Part shown: piece by piece, positions 53,369-61,985 of the stretch
How positions within the stretch are numbered: the first letter of the stretch is position 1
How the letters are laid out: each line of letters begins with the position of its first letter
Origin: an uncultured Tropicimonas sp.
GTDB taxonomy: Bacteria; Pseudomonadota; Alphaproteobacteria; Rhodobacterales; Rhodobacteraceae
NCBI GenBank assembly: GCA_947497945.1
Contig: CANMIP010000015.1
Coordinates: 81,152-145,151 of the forward strand
Direction: 5' to 3'
Length of the DNA: 64,000 bases
The notes under the pieces: model-generated
Told to the model about the DNA's origin: nothing
The model's database searches: none
Seen by the model: only the letters and a program-made list of their open reading frames with translations
Translations under genes and position numbers: made by a program

Positions 53369-54346
53369 TCAGGGCAGCGCCACGAGGGCCACGATCTCGT
53401 CGATCACCTGGTCGGTCGTCTTGCCGTCGCCCTGCGCCTCGAAGGAGAGCGCGACCCGGTGGCGGAACACGTCGTTCACGATGGCGCGCACATCGGCCGG
53501 ATCGACATAATCGCGCCCCCTGAGCCAGGCATGGGCACGCGCGCATTTGTCGAGCGCGAGGCTGCCGCGCGGCGAGGCGCCGATCTCGATCCAGCGCGCG
53601 AGGTCTTCGGAAAGCGCGTCCGGTGTGCGCGTGGCCTGCACGAGATCGGCCATGTAGCGATCCATCGCCTCGGCGACATGGATCGCGGCGATCTCGGCGC
53701 GGGCATCGAACACCGCTTGCTGCGGGATCGAGACCGGGGCCTCGGACCCGCCCCCCGACTGCGCGCCCTGTTCTTCGCCCCGCACCAGCCGGATCACCTC
53801 CACTTCGTCCTCGACCGGCGGGTAGAGCACCTGCACATGCATCAGGAAACGGTCCATCTGCGCCTCGGGCAGCGGGTAGGTCCCTTCCTGCTCGATCGGG
53901 TTCTGCGTCGCCATGACGATGAAAAGCGGCGGCATCTTGTGGGTGGTGCCCGACACCGTCACCTGCCGCTCCTCCATCGCCTCCAGCAAAGCGGCCTGCA
54001 CCTTGGCCGGCGCGCGGTTGATCTCGTCGGCCAGCACGATATTGGCAAAAATCGGCCCCTGCTCGAAGCGGAACTGCCCGCCTTCCGGCCCCTGGTGGTA
54101 GACCTCGGTGCCTGTCACATCCGACGGCAGCAGGTCCGGCGTGAACTGGATACGCGAGAAATCGGCCTCCAGGTTCTTCGACATCGCCTTGACAGCGCGG
54201 GTCTTGGCCAGCCCCGGCAGGCCCTCGATCAGCAGGTTGCCATTGGCCAGCAACCCGATGACGAGCCGCTCGATCACGTCTCGCTGGCCGATGATCGTTT
54301 GTCCCATCCGCTCCTGGAGGGCGGTGATCTGTTCAAATGCGTTCAT
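53369..54346 (-). CDS. moxR: MoxR-family AAA ATPase
   Basis: A 325-residue AAA ATPase: Walker A GLPGLAKTRAVK, Walker B NIVLADEINRAPAKVQAALL, sensor-1-like FIVMATQNPIEQEGTYPLP. MoxR ATPases act as chaperones with VWA proteins. The ATG 54346 is preferred to ATG 54361 since GGTAG lies just ahead. It is the first gene of the six-gene operon that ends with BatD. Confidence 0.92.
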   Translation of the reverse strand: MNAFEQITALQERMGQTIIGQRDVIERLVIGLLANGNLLIEGLPGLAKTRAVKAMSKNLEADFSRIQFTPDLLPSDVTGTEVYHQGPEGGQFRFEQGPIFANIVLADEINRAPAKVQAALLEAMEERQVTVSGTTHKMPPLFIVMATQNPIEQEGTYPLPEAQMDRFLMHVQVLYPPVEDEVEVIRLVRGEEQGAQSGGGSEAPVSIPQQAVFDARAEIAAIHVAEAMDRYMADLVQATRTPDALSEDLARWIEIGASPRGSLALDKCARAHAWLRGRDYVDPADVRAIVNDVFRHRVALSFEAQGDGKTTDQVIDEIVALVALP

Positions 54347-54496
54347 GGCCGCTACCTGCAATTTATCAAAACATCCCGTTTCCAGCCCGATTCCCGTTCG
54401 GCTGGCGGCGTGCGGCCACCGTGGATCATTTCAGGCCGCCGTGGCAACATCTCGATCAAGATGGAGCCGATTGACGACCCGGCAAGCACGGCGTTG

Positions 54497-54533
54497 AAAA
54501 AAGCGCCGGGCAGGAACGGGCCGCGCCTGCCCG
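54497..54533 (-). terminator. Rho-independent terminator of the TctABC operon
   Basis: CGGGCAGG (54507-54514) and CCTGCCCG (54526-54533) pair as a stem with an 11-base loop, and on the minus strand it is followed by GCGC and six T (54497-54502). This is the clearest intrinsic terminator in the window; it ends the tctA transcript about 25 bases after its stop. Confidence 0.8.
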
Positions 54534-54557
54534 CGTGGCCCGCGATCTCAGCCGTTC

Positions 54558-56042
54558 TCACGCGGCCGTCGAAGACCGACGCAACCGGAGGACCATGAAG
54601 ACGATCGCCAGGATCGCGCCGACGGTCAGGGCCAGCGAGACCGGCCGCTGCACGAAGATCGAAAGCTCGCCATGCGACATGATCAGGGAGCGGCGGAGGT
54701 TCTGCTCCGACAGCGTGCCCAGGACGACCCCCAGCAACATCGGCGACAGCGGGATGCGCACTTTCTCGAACAGGAACCCGATGCAGCCGAAAATCAGCGC
54801 CACATACATGTCGAACAGGCTGTAGCGCACCGAGTAGGATCCGATCATGCACAGGAACAGGATAGCCGGGATCATGATGCGCTGGTCGATCCGGATCAGG
54901 CGCGCGAAGATACCGGTCAGTCCGAGCCCGACGATCAGCAGCGCGACCTGGGCGAAGATCACCCCGGCGAAGAGCGCATAGATCAGGTCCAGGTTCGAGG
55001 CGAAGAAGACGGGGCCCGGCTCGAAGCCGTGGATCGTCAGCGCGCCGAGCAGCACCGCCGTCACGGCATCGCCGGGCACGCCGAGGGAGAGCATCGGGAT
55101 CAGCGCCCCGGTGGTCGCGGCATTGTTGGCGGCCTCGGGCGCGACAATCCCCTTCGGGTTGCCCTTGCCGAGATCGGAGTTCGCCCCCTCGCTGCGTTTC
55201 AGCTCGGAATAGGCCGCAAAGGCGGCGATGTCACAGCCCGCTCCGGGCACCGAGCCGACGAACACCCCGATCAGCGCGGATTTGACCGCAGTCCAGCGGG
55301 TAAGCGCGAGATCCGCGAGGCGCGGAAGATATCGCTCCTTCTCCGGCCCCTTCGGAAAGACGAGCAGCTTTTCGGCCCGCGCCAGCACCTGCGCGACGCC
55401 GAAAAGCCCGACCAGGATGGGAATGAGCTCGATGCCGCCCAAGAGCTCCCGGACGCCCAGCGTATAGCGCGAGGAGCCCGCGATGGGGTCGAACCCGATC
55501 GTGGAGATCCACATGCCGATCGCCGCCGCCATGACGCCCCGGACGAGGCTGTCGCCGGAAACGGCGACGATCATCGCGAGGCCGAACAGGGTCAGCGCAA
55601 AGAATTCCGGCGGGCCGAAGGCAAGGCCGAGGGCCGCCAGCCGGGGTGCCAGCAGGGTCATGACGATTGCGCCGACCGTACCGCCGGTGAAGGAGGCGAC
55701 CGTTGCCAGGCCGATCGCGCGCCCGGCCTCGCCCTTCTCCGACATCGGGAAGCCGTCGATCATCGTGGCCGCCGCCGCCGGGGTGCCCGGGGTGCGCAGC
55801 AGGATCGCGGACAGGGAGCCGCCATAGATCCCACCGGTGAAGACGCCCACCAGCATCAGCAATCCATGCAGCGGCTCATGGCCGAAGGTGAAAGGCAGCA
55901 GGAGCGCGCAGCCGGTGGTGGCCGTCAGTCCCGGCAGCGCCCCGACGAAGACGCCGGCGATGACACCGAACACGACAAAGAACAGCGTTGTCGGGTCGCT
56001 CAGGACCGTCGCCATGCCCTGAAAGATGCTGAATGCTTCCAT
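54558..56042 (-). CDS. tctA: Tripartite tricarboxylate transporter permease TctA
   Basis: Large permease (494 residues, about 12 helices). It has the TctA signature GALPGLTATTGCALLLPFTF near residue 33, GGIYGGSLSAILLRTPGTPA and the late GSVPGAGCDIAAFAAYSELK. Together with TctB and TctC it imports carboxylates by ion symport. It is the last gene of a C-B-A operon, separated by 12 bases from tctB. Confidence 0.95.
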   Translation of the reverse strand: MEAFSIFQGMATVLSDPTTLFFVVFGVIAGVFVGALPGLTATTGCALLLPFTFGHEPLHGLLMLVGVFTGGIYGGSLSAILLRTPGTPAAAATMIDGFPMSEKGEAGRAIGLATVASFTGGTVGAIVMTLLAPRLAALGLAFGPPEFFALTLFGLAMIVAVSGDSLVRGVMAAAIGMWISTIGFDPIAGSSRYTLGVRELLGGIELIPILVGLFGVAQVLARAEKLLVFPKGPEKERYLPRLADLALTRWTAVKSALIGVFVGSVPGAGCDIAAFAAYSELKRSEGANSDLGKGNPKGIVAPEAANNAATTGALIPMLSLGVPGDAVTAVLLGALTIHGFEPGPVFFASNLDLIYALFAGVIFAQVALLIVGLGLTGIFARLIRIDQRIMIPAILFLCMIGSYSVRYSLFDMYVALIFGCIGFLFEKVRIPLSPMLLGVVLGTLSEQNLRRSLIMSHGELSIFVQRPVSLALTVGAILAIVFMVLRLRRSSTAA

Positions 56043-56054
56043 TTCGAAGGCTCC

Positions 56055-56528
56055 TTACAAAAACGCCTCGAACAGGCCGGCCGGTGGCGGCGCGAAGGCG
56101 AGCCGCGACAGCAGGGTCCACGCCGTTGCGCTCAGCGCGGCGGCAATCGACAGGATCAGCAGCGGGCTTCGCAATCCGAAGACCCACATCGTGGCGCCGA
56201 TCCACAGCGGCGCGACCAGCGGGTAGCCAACGCTCGGCATCAGGCCGAGAAAGGCAAGGGTCAGCGCGACAACCACGAGGGATTTCGGAGAGATCACCGG
56301 CGCATCGACGGCCGGCGGCGAGTGGAACATGGCGACAAGGGCGGTCGCGAAGACCACGCCCGCGGTCAGCCGGGGAAAGACATCGCCGCCGCTTCGGGTG
56401 CCGTCGCCATAGTCTCCGGCCATGTGAAACGCGGTGGCCGAGAGCAGCACCAGCAGCGCCAGCACCGCCTTTTCGAGAAGGCCCCCCTTGGGGGGAGCCT
56501 TCCGCTTGAGATTGGCCGAAACGGTCAC
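56055..56528 (-). CDS. tctB: Tripartite tricarboxylate transporter small permease TctB
   Basis: A 157-residue small membrane subunit with four helices: EKAVLALLVLLSATAFHMAG, FPRLTAGVVFATALVAMF, LVVVALTLAFLGLMP and a last hydrophobic stretch near LLILSIAAALSATAWTLL. GTG 56528 overlaps the tctC stop (GTGA), which decides the start; no ATG is available. Confidence 0.88.
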   Translation of the reverse strand: MTVSANLKRKAPPKGGLLEKAVLALLVLLSATAFHMAGDYGDGTRSGGDVFPRLTAGVVFATALVAMFHSPPAVDAPVISPKSLVVVALTLAFLGLMPSVGYPLVAPLWIGATMWVFGLRSPLLILSIAAALSATAWTLLSRLAFAPPPAGLFEAFL

Positions 56529-57484
56529 TCGCCGATACCGAGCTCGGAGATCGTGGCCGCGAGGCTGGTTTCCAGATCCGCCAGGAAGGCCTCGAACTCG
56601 GCGGGATTCTTGTAGACCAACGGCAGGCCGCGCTCCCTGGCGAGGTCCTGGAAGTTCCCGGACTCGTAGCAGGTCTTGAGGCGGGCGATGATCTCGCCCT
56701 TGATCTCCGGCTTCAGGCCCTTGGGGGCTGCGAGGCCGCGCCAATCATAGATCGGCGCCTCCAGCCCGTAGCCGGCCTCACCAACCGTCGGGATGTCCGG
56801 GAAGGCCTCGGCCCGCTCCAGGGCGTTGACCGCCAGGACCCGCACTTCGCCAGCTTCGAGCAATTGCTTCATCTCGTCGATCCCGGTGGTCGCGACGGCG
56901 ATGTGATTGCCAAGCAGGGCGGTGCGGACATTGGCCGACCCGTCGAACGGCACGTAGTTGAAGGATGCGCCATATTCGGACGCCAGCGTCGCGGCCGACA
57001 GGTGCCAGGCGCCCCCGGTGCCCGCATGTCCGACCGTCACGACGCCCGGGTTCTCCTTGCTGTAGAGCATCAGATCGTCCAGCGTTTCCCATTCCGAGTT
57101 CGCCGCCACGGTGATGGCGCCCGGACTCTGGTTGATCATCTGGATCAGGTCGAAGTCGCGATAGCTGAGATCGGCCTGCCCGAGCGGACCATAGGTCGAC
57201 AGGTTGAAGGTGATCAGGCCGATCGTGTAGCCATCGCTACGCGCGGCCGAGGTCGCTCCCATTCCGACAGCTCCGATCGCGCCGGTCTTGTTGACGACAT
57301 TGATATTGGTGCCGAAGCAGTCCTTCGCTTCCGCGACAAGGCTCCTGGCAATCGTGTCCGTGCCGCCGCCGGCGGACCACGGAACAACCAGTGTGACGTC
57401 TTTCGCCGGATAGTCCGCCGCCGTGGCGACACCTGCGACGAGCGACAGTGAAAGCCCTGCTATCAGGGTCTTGCAAGCAACCAT
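56525..57484 (-). CDS. tctC: Tripartite tricarboxylate transporter binding protein TctC
   Basis: Periplasmic receptor, 319 residues, signal peptide 1 to about 22 (GVATA/AD). The mature protein begins YPAKDVTLVVPWSAGGGTDT, the hallmark of the Bug/TctC group, followed by NVVNKTGAIGAVGM. Substrate of the group ranges over citrate, other carboxylates and amides; no nearby enzyme fixes it. GGGAGGAAACC precedes the ATG. Unlike the TRAP operons, no hairpin separates it from the permease gene. Confidence 0.93.
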   Translation of the reverse strand: MVACKTLIAGLSLSLVAGVATAADYPAKDVTLVVPWSAGGGTDTIARSLVAEAKDCFGTNINVVNKTGAIGAVGMGATSAARSDGYTIGLITFNLSTYGPLGQADLSYRDFDLIQMINQSPGAITVAANSEWETLDDLMLYSKENPGVVTVGHAGTGGAWHLSAATLASEYGASFNYVPFDGSANVRTALLGNHIAVATTGIDEMKQLLEAGEVRVLAVNALERAEAFPDIPTVGEAGYGLEAPIYDWRGLAAPKGLKPEIKGEIIARLKTCYESGNFQDLARERGLPLVYKNPAEFEAFLADLETSLAATISELGIGE

Positions 57485-57566
57485 GGTTTCCTCCCTAAGT
57501 GGTTGACATGTAGTTACGAATCTTGCACGCAGATCACCTGCGAGAAGGCTGTACGAAGGACGCTAA

Positions 57567-57884
57567 ATGCTGGTGAGGCTGGCAATCTTCCGTGGCTCCC
57601 TGCCCGCCGGGCGCAAGGCGGATTTCCTTGCGCATCTGAACCCCAACACGCTTCCTCTTGTCCGGGATTTCCCCGGGATCTTGTCCGTCGAGGCAGTGCT
57701 GCCCGACAGTAGCGATCCCTCGCTGTCGGCTGTGCAGCTCATCCTCGACATGCGTTACGAGACCGAAGCCGCGATGAAGGCCGCCCTCGCCTCCCCGCAG
57801 CGCGCCCGGAACGGCACGGAAACGAAAACGCTCCTCGCGCTGATGTCTGGCCCCCATGTCGAGCACGTTGTCCTGAGTGTCTGA
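57567..57884 (+). CDS. Small protein of unknown function (Dabb/EthD-like)
   Basis: A 105-residue protein reading MLVRLAIFRGSLPAGRKADF, then PLVRDFPGILSVEAVLPDSS and AVQLILDMRYETEAAMKAAL. The pattern of alternating strands and helices recalls small ferredoxin-like stress or EthD-type proteins. I cannot confirm the family. AAGGA lies 8 bases ahead of the ATG. It is the only plus-strand gene between tctC and the next operon. Confidence 0.6.
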   Translation: MLVRLAIFRGSLPAGRKADFLAHLNPNTLPLVRDFPGILSVEAVLPDSSDPSLSAVQLILDMRYETEAAMKAALASPQRARNGTETKTLLALMSGPHVEHVVLSV

Positions 57885-57908
57885 GGGGCATCGAGGGGAC
57901 ATCGGGCG

Positions 57909-58244
57909 TCAGACCTCGCAGCCTTCGAGCAGCCGCCGGCGAACCAGCGCCTGCGATGCCGCGGTAAACATCTCCTCCCAGGATCCGAACCGGGTATGCG
58001 CGCGGACAAGGCGCTCCCATGTCTCGTCGGGAATCCGGGCGAGTGCGGCATCGTCGACCTCCCCCTGCCCCGCCAGCGAGAACAGCGCGGCAATGGAGCC
58101 AAGGCCGGTATGCGCGGCCATGAAATCATCCGTCAGCAAATCGGTGAGCGAGACGGTTCCTTCGGCCCGGAACCTTTGGGCATTGGCCATGATCCGGTCG
58201 ATGTTTTCATAGACAAGAGTCCGGCCGTCCGACGGAGCGTTCAT
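57909..58244 (-). CDS. Small hypothetical protein, 111 residues
   Basis: No family recognised. Helical and acidic: TLVYENIDRIMANAQRFRAE, then DLLTDDFMAAHTGLGSIAAL and a C-terminal RFGSWEEMFTAASQALVRRR. No signal peptide or membrane segment. GAGGTGTTGAT precedes ATG 58244. It may belong to the operon upstream on the same strand, beyond the hairpin at 58280-58317. Confidence 0.65.
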   Translation of the reverse strand: MNAPSDGRTLVYENIDRIMANAQRFRAEGTVSLTDLLTDDFMAAHTGLGSIAALFSLAGQGEVDDAALARIPDETWERLVRAHTRFGSWEEMFTAASQALVRRRLLEGCEV

Positions 58245-58279
58245 ATCAACACCTCGGTTTTGCAGGGAATTGTTGTGTT

Positions 58280-58317
58280 GGCCGCCGGCTTGAAACGGGA
58301 GAGGAAAGCCGGCGGCC
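58280..58317 (-). terminator. Hairpin downstream of the SDR gene
   Basis: GCCGCCGGCTT (58281-58291) and AAGCCGGCGGC (58306-58316) form a perfect 11-base stem, with one more GC pair at 58280/58317 and a 14-base loop. It lies 18 bases after the SDR stop on the minus strand. A terminator for the TRAP-SDR operon. Confidence 0.6.
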
Positions 58318-58335
58318 GGGGGAGGATCCGCTCGA

Positions 58336-59064
58336 TCAGCGCATCATCAGGCCGCCATTGATGTCGATGCTCTCGCCATTGATGAAGTCGTTGTCGATGA
58401 CGAACGTGATGGCGGAGGCGATATGCCCGGGCTGGCCGTTGCGACCGAGCGGGTTGCCTTCAGCCCAGGCGTCCATCTGCTCGGGCGTCGAGACCTTGTC
58501 ATGAAACGGGGTCACGATGACACCGGGAGAGATCGAGTTGACCCGGATCGTCGGCGCCAGCTCCTTGGCCCAGCCGCGGGTCAGGGAATCCACCGCATTC
58601 TTGGCGCTCCCATAGATGGTTGCCCCCGCGGCCCCATGGCGCGAGGCAATGGAGGTGATGTTGACGATGCTCGCATTCTCGCCCTTGCGCAGCAGCGGGA
58701 TCGCCAGCGAGGTGATCTTCATCAGGGAGAAGACGTTGAGCGCGTAGATCTCCTCCATCAGCTTCCATTCCAGCGCATCGGCGGGCTGGCGGCGGACAAG
58801 CCCGCCGGCATTGTTGACCAGGACATCCAGGCTGTCCGTGAGTTTTCCGATCTGCCGGAAGAGGTCGATGCACGCGATCTCGCTGGTGATGTCGCTTTGC
58901 AGCAGATGCGCCGTGGCGCCGAGCCCTTCGGCTTCGGCGGCAAGCGCCTTGGCCGGCTCCACCGAACGGTTGTAGACGAGAAAAAGCTCATTGCCCGGGG
59001 CTAGCAGGCGCGCGGTTTCGGCGCCGATGCCCGTGCTCGCGCCCGTGATGAGGATCTTTGCCAT
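58336..59064 (-). CDS. Short-chain dehydrogenase/reductase
   Basis: A 242-residue NAD(P)-dependent SDR: ILITGASTGIGAETARLLA (TGxxxGIG), NNAGG, NITSIASRHG (catalytic Ser) and YGSAKNAVDSL (YxxxK). ATG 59064 starts the family MAKILITGAS. Downstream of DctQ in a TRAP operon with a KdgF-like cupin, so it may oxidise or reduce a uronate intermediate. The exact substrate is open. Confidence 0.9.
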   Translation of the reverse strand: MAKILITGASTGIGAETARLLAPGNELFLVYNRSVEPAKALAAEAEGLGATAHLLQSDITSEIACIDLFRQIGKLTDSLDVLVNNAGGLVRRQPADALEWKLMEEIYALNVFSLMKITSLAIPLLRKGENASIVNITSIASRHGAAGATIYGSAKNAVDSLTRGWAKELAPTIRVNSISPGVIVTPFHDKVSTPEQMDAWAEGNPLGRNGQPGHIASAITFVIDNDFINGESIDINGGLMMR

Positions 59065-59090
59065 GACGGATTGCCTTTCGTGCAGGGAGT

Positions 59091-59600
59091 TTAGCTTGAC
59101 GGCGCCTCTTCCGGAGAGGCGGGCGTGAAGAGGGTGCGGATGTGGTCGCAGAGGAAGAACAGCGAGACCGTCGTCATGTAGGCGCCCGTGATGGGCATGA
59201 TGACGTAGAAGATCTTGCGCGGGATCTGGAAGATCGGTGACGAGGCGGCGGCGTTGGAGACCAGGGTGAAGCTGTAATAGGTGAACAGGGCGAGGAAGCA
59301 GATATTCACCAGCTCGATCAGGATCTGGACGATGGCGCGCGCCCGGCCCTCCAGCGCCATCTCGAGAATGTCGATGGACGGATGGGCCTTGTAGCGCCAG
59401 AGCACGGCGGCCGTGGCAAAGACCGTCCAGGCGAAGGAGAGCTCCACGATCTCGTCGAACCAGCCCATGGAGAAGACCGGGGCGAAACGGGCGATCACAT
59501 TGAGCGACATCAGGAAGAAGAGAAGGCAGAGCAGCGCGACGGCAAGGCCGCCAAGGAGCTTGCAGAACCACCGATCCAGTTTCAGAATTGCATTCAGCAT
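59091..59600 (-). CDS. dctQ: TRAP transporter small permease DctQ
   Basis: A 169-residue membrane protein with four helices: GGLAVALLCLLFFLMSLNVI, SFAWTVFATAAVLWRYKA with the family WFDEIVELS motif just ahead, LIELVNICFLALFTYYSFTL and YVIMPITGAYMTTVSLFFL. It follows DctM by 4 bases, the reverse of the usual Q-M order. Confidence 0.88.
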   Translation of the reverse strand: MLNAILKLDRWFCKLLGGLAVALLCLLFFLMSLNVIARFAPVFSMGWFDEIVELSFAWTVFATAAVLWRYKAHPSIDILEMALEGRARAIVQILIELVNICFLALFTYYSFTLVSNAAASSPIFQIPRKIFYVIMPITGAYMTTVSLFFLCDHIRTLFTPASPEEAPSS

Positions 59601-59604
59601 GGCG

Positions 59605-60882
59605 TCACTCGATCAGGTAGGTTGCTGACAGGGAGATGGCGGGCACGAAGGCGACCAGCAGCAGCACGACGAAGATCCCGAGAATGTAGGGCAGGACTTC
59701 CTTGCTCAGCGCCGTGACCTTGACGTTGCTGATCGAGGCAACCGCGTAGAGGCACATGCCCACCGGCGGGCTGAGCAGGCCGATCATCGAGGCCAGGATC
59801 ATCACGACACCGAACTGGATCGGGTCCATGCCGATGAAGGACACCACCGGGATGAAGATCGGCACGCAGATAAGGATCACCGCAATCCCTTCGAGGAACA
59901 TGCCGAGGATCAGCAGCACCCCGATCATGATCAGCATCAGCAGGATCGGGGATTGCGTGATAGTCGTCAGGCCGGATACCAGCGTCTGCGGAACCTGGTT
60001 CAGTGTCAGCACCCATCCGAAAAAGCCGGCGGTCGCCATGATGAACATGACCCGGACCGTGTGCAGCAGCGTATCTTCGAGGATGTGCAGCAGCTTGCGC
60101 CAGGTCAGCTCCTTGTAGACGAAGGTGCTGAGGAGCAGCGCGTAGATACAGGCGATGACCGCGGCCTCGGTGGGGGTGAACCAGCCGCCGAGAATGCCGC
60201 CGATGATGATGAGCGGCGTCAGCAGCGCAAGGATCGCGTCCTTGAAGCTCGCCCACCACTCGCCATAGCCGGCTTTCGGGCTGCGGGGGTAATTGCGTTT
60301 GCGCGAGATCAGGTTGACCGCCACTGCCATCGCGGCAGCCATCAGCACGCCGGGCACCATGCCGGCGAGGAAGAGCTTGCCAACAGAGACGCCGGTCAGC
60401 GATCCATAGATCACGAAGGGGATGGAGGGCGGAACCACCGGGCCGATGGTCGAGGAGGCGGCGGTGATGGCGCCGGCGAATTCCGGGTCATAGCCGTCAT
60501 CGACCATGGCCTTGACCTCGATCTTTCCGAGCCCCGCCGCGTCGGCCACGGCTGCGCCGGACATGCCGGAGAAGATCATCGAGGCGAGGATGTTCACCTG
60601 GCCGAGCCCGCCCCAGTAATGGCTGACGCTGGCCTTGGCGAAGCGGAAGATCTTTTCGGTGATGCCACCGGTATTCATCAGGTTTCCGGCGAGGATGAAG
60701 AAGGGGATCGCCAGGAGCGTGAAGCCGGTCGTGGAGGAATACATCCGCTGGGCCATCAGCCCGAGGGCGGGAAGGTTGTCGCTCATTGCCACCAGGGAGA
60801 CGGCGCCGAGGGCGATCGCGATGGGCACGCCCATCAGGATCAGGAAGATCAGACCAGCAAAGATCAGCGCGGCAGTCATCAC
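59605..60882 (-). CDS. dctM: TRAP transporter large permease DctM
   Basis: A 425-residue DctM: IPFFILAGNLMNTGGITEKI, GMSGAAVADAAGLGKIEVKA and SSTIGPVVPPSIPFVIYGSL show the family. The ATG at 60882 is followed by MTAALIFAGLIFLILMGVPI. Encoded between the binding protein (with hairpin 60905-60929) and DctQ. Confidence 0.93.
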   Translation of the reverse strand: MMTAALIFAGLIFLILMGVPIAIALGAVSLVAMSDNLPALGLMAQRMYSSTTGFTLLAIPFFILAGNLMNTGGITEKIFRFAKASVSHYWGGLGQVNILASMIFSGMSGAAVADAAGLGKIEVKAMVDDGYDPEFAGAITAASSTIGPVVPPSIPFVIYGSLTGVSVGKLFLAGMVPGVLMAAAMAVAVNLISRKRNYPRSPKAGYGEWWASFKDAILALLTPLIIIGGILGGWFTPTEAAVIACIYALLLSTFVYKELTWRKLLHILEDTLLHTVRVMFIMATAGFFGWVLTLNQVPQTLVSGLTTITQSPILLMLIMIGVLLILGMFLEGIAVILICVPIFIPVVSFIGMDPIQFGVVMILASMIGLLSPPVGMCLYAVASISNVKVTALSKEVLPYILGIFVVLLLVAFVPAISLSATYLIE

Positions 60883-60904
60883 ATGCTCCCGAAGAGAGAA
60901 ATGC

Positions 60905-60929
60905 GCCCGGCGAGACGCGCTCGCCGGGC
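60905..60929 (-). terminator. Hairpin between dctP and dctM
   Basis: GCCCGGCGAG (60905-60914) and CTCGCCGGGC (60920-60929) form a perfect 10-base stem with a 5-base loop. It begins 10 bases after the dctP stop on the minus strand. Same place as in the other binding-protein operons. Confidence 0.6.
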
Positions 60930-60938
60930 ACGGTTGGA

Positions 60939-61922
60939 TCAGAGCATTTCGAGGAACGTCTTCATGTTCTCTTCGCCGGCATAGTCGCCGATGGCTTTAT
61001 GCGCGGGGCCCATCAGCTTCTGGAACTCGGCGCGGTCGGGATAGGTCACTTTCATGCCCTTCGCTTCCAGCTTCTCGATCAGGCTGGCATCTTCCGCGGT
61101 CATCTGTTCGCGCATCAGGTTCCCGGCGGCCGCGCTCTCCTCCTTGAGGATCTGCTGCTGCTCGGGGGTCAGCTTGTCCCAGCTGGCCTTGGAGACGACG
61201 CTGACCATGGAGTTGTAGACATGCTGGGTGATCGCCAGGTTGTCCTGCACCTCGTAGATCTTGTGGTGATAGATCACCGATAGCGGGTTCTCCTGGCCAT
61301 CCACGACGCCCTGGCGCAGCGCCAGGTACAGCTCGTTGAACGCCATCTGGGTCACGTTCGCACCCAGCGACGACATGGCGGCCTGCAGCTGGATCTCCGG
61401 CGGCGTGCGCAGCTTCAGCCCCTTCACATCCTCGGGGGTATCGATCGGGCGCTTGCCGTTGGTGATGTTGCGGAACCCCCAGTCCCAGTTCGACAGGTAG
61501 ACGAGCCCCTGCTCCTCGAGATCCGGCCCGGCCCAGTCAAGGAACGGCCCATCGAGCACTTCGTAGACATGCTCGCGGTCACGGAACGCGAAGGGCGTCA
61601 TGACGGTCGCGAATTTCTGCGAGTAGCGGGACAGGTGTCCCTGCGTCGGCAGCGACATGTCGATGGCGCCGAGAACGTTCTGCTCGAGCACATCGTTGGG
61701 CGCGCCAAGCTGGTTGGCCGGGAAGATCTCGATCTTCACGTCACCGCCCGTCCGCTCGGCCACATTCGCCGCCATCTGCAGGGCCGCGACATGGGCCGGA
61801 TGGTCCGTCTCGGCATAGTGGCCGAGCTTCAGCGTGATCTCGGCAAGCGCCGCAGTGGTTGCCAATGCGCTTACAAGCGCCGTGCAGGCCGTGAGTTTCA
61901 GGGATTTCGACAGAATGCTCAT
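60939..61922 (-). CDS. dctP: TRAP transporter substrate-binding protein DctP
   Basis: A 327-residue periplasmic receptor with signal peptide (1 to about 27, ALATTAALAE). ITLKLGHYAETDHPAHVAAL starts the mature part and GLKLRTPPEI carries the Arg that binds the ligand carboxylate. GGGAGGAAACT precedes ATG 61922, which decides the start over a nearby ATG. With a KdgF-like cupin and SDR genes alongside, a uronate or related sugar acid is a fair substrate guess. Confidence 0.92.
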   Translation of the reverse strand: MSILSKSLKLTACTALVSALATTAALAEITLKLGHYAETDHPAHVAALQMAANVAERTGGDVKIEIFPANQLGAPNDVLEQNVLGAIDMSLPTQGHLSRYSQKFATVMTPFAFRDREHVYEVLDGPFLDWAGPDLEEQGLVYLSNWDWGFRNITNGKRPIDTPEDVKGLKLRTPPEIQLQAAMSSLGANVTQMAFNELYLALRQGVVDGQENPLSVIYHHKIYEVQDNLAITQHVYNSMVSVVSKASWDKLTPEQQQILKEESAAAGNLMREQMTAEDASLIEKLEAKGMKVTYPDRAEFQKLMGPAHKAIGDYAGEENMKTFLEML

Positions 61923-61951
61923 AGTTTCCTCCCATTGCATTCCAGAGTGTC

Positions 61952-61973
61952 GGTGCGGGTCCTCCCCCGCACC
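61952..61973 (-). terminator. Hairpin between cupin and dctP genes
   Basis: GGTGCGGG (61952-61959) and CCCGCACC (61966-61973) form a perfect 8-base stem with a 6-base loop, 12 bases after the cupin stop on the minus strand. Confidence 0.45.
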
Positions 61974-61985
61974 ACGATCCGTGAC

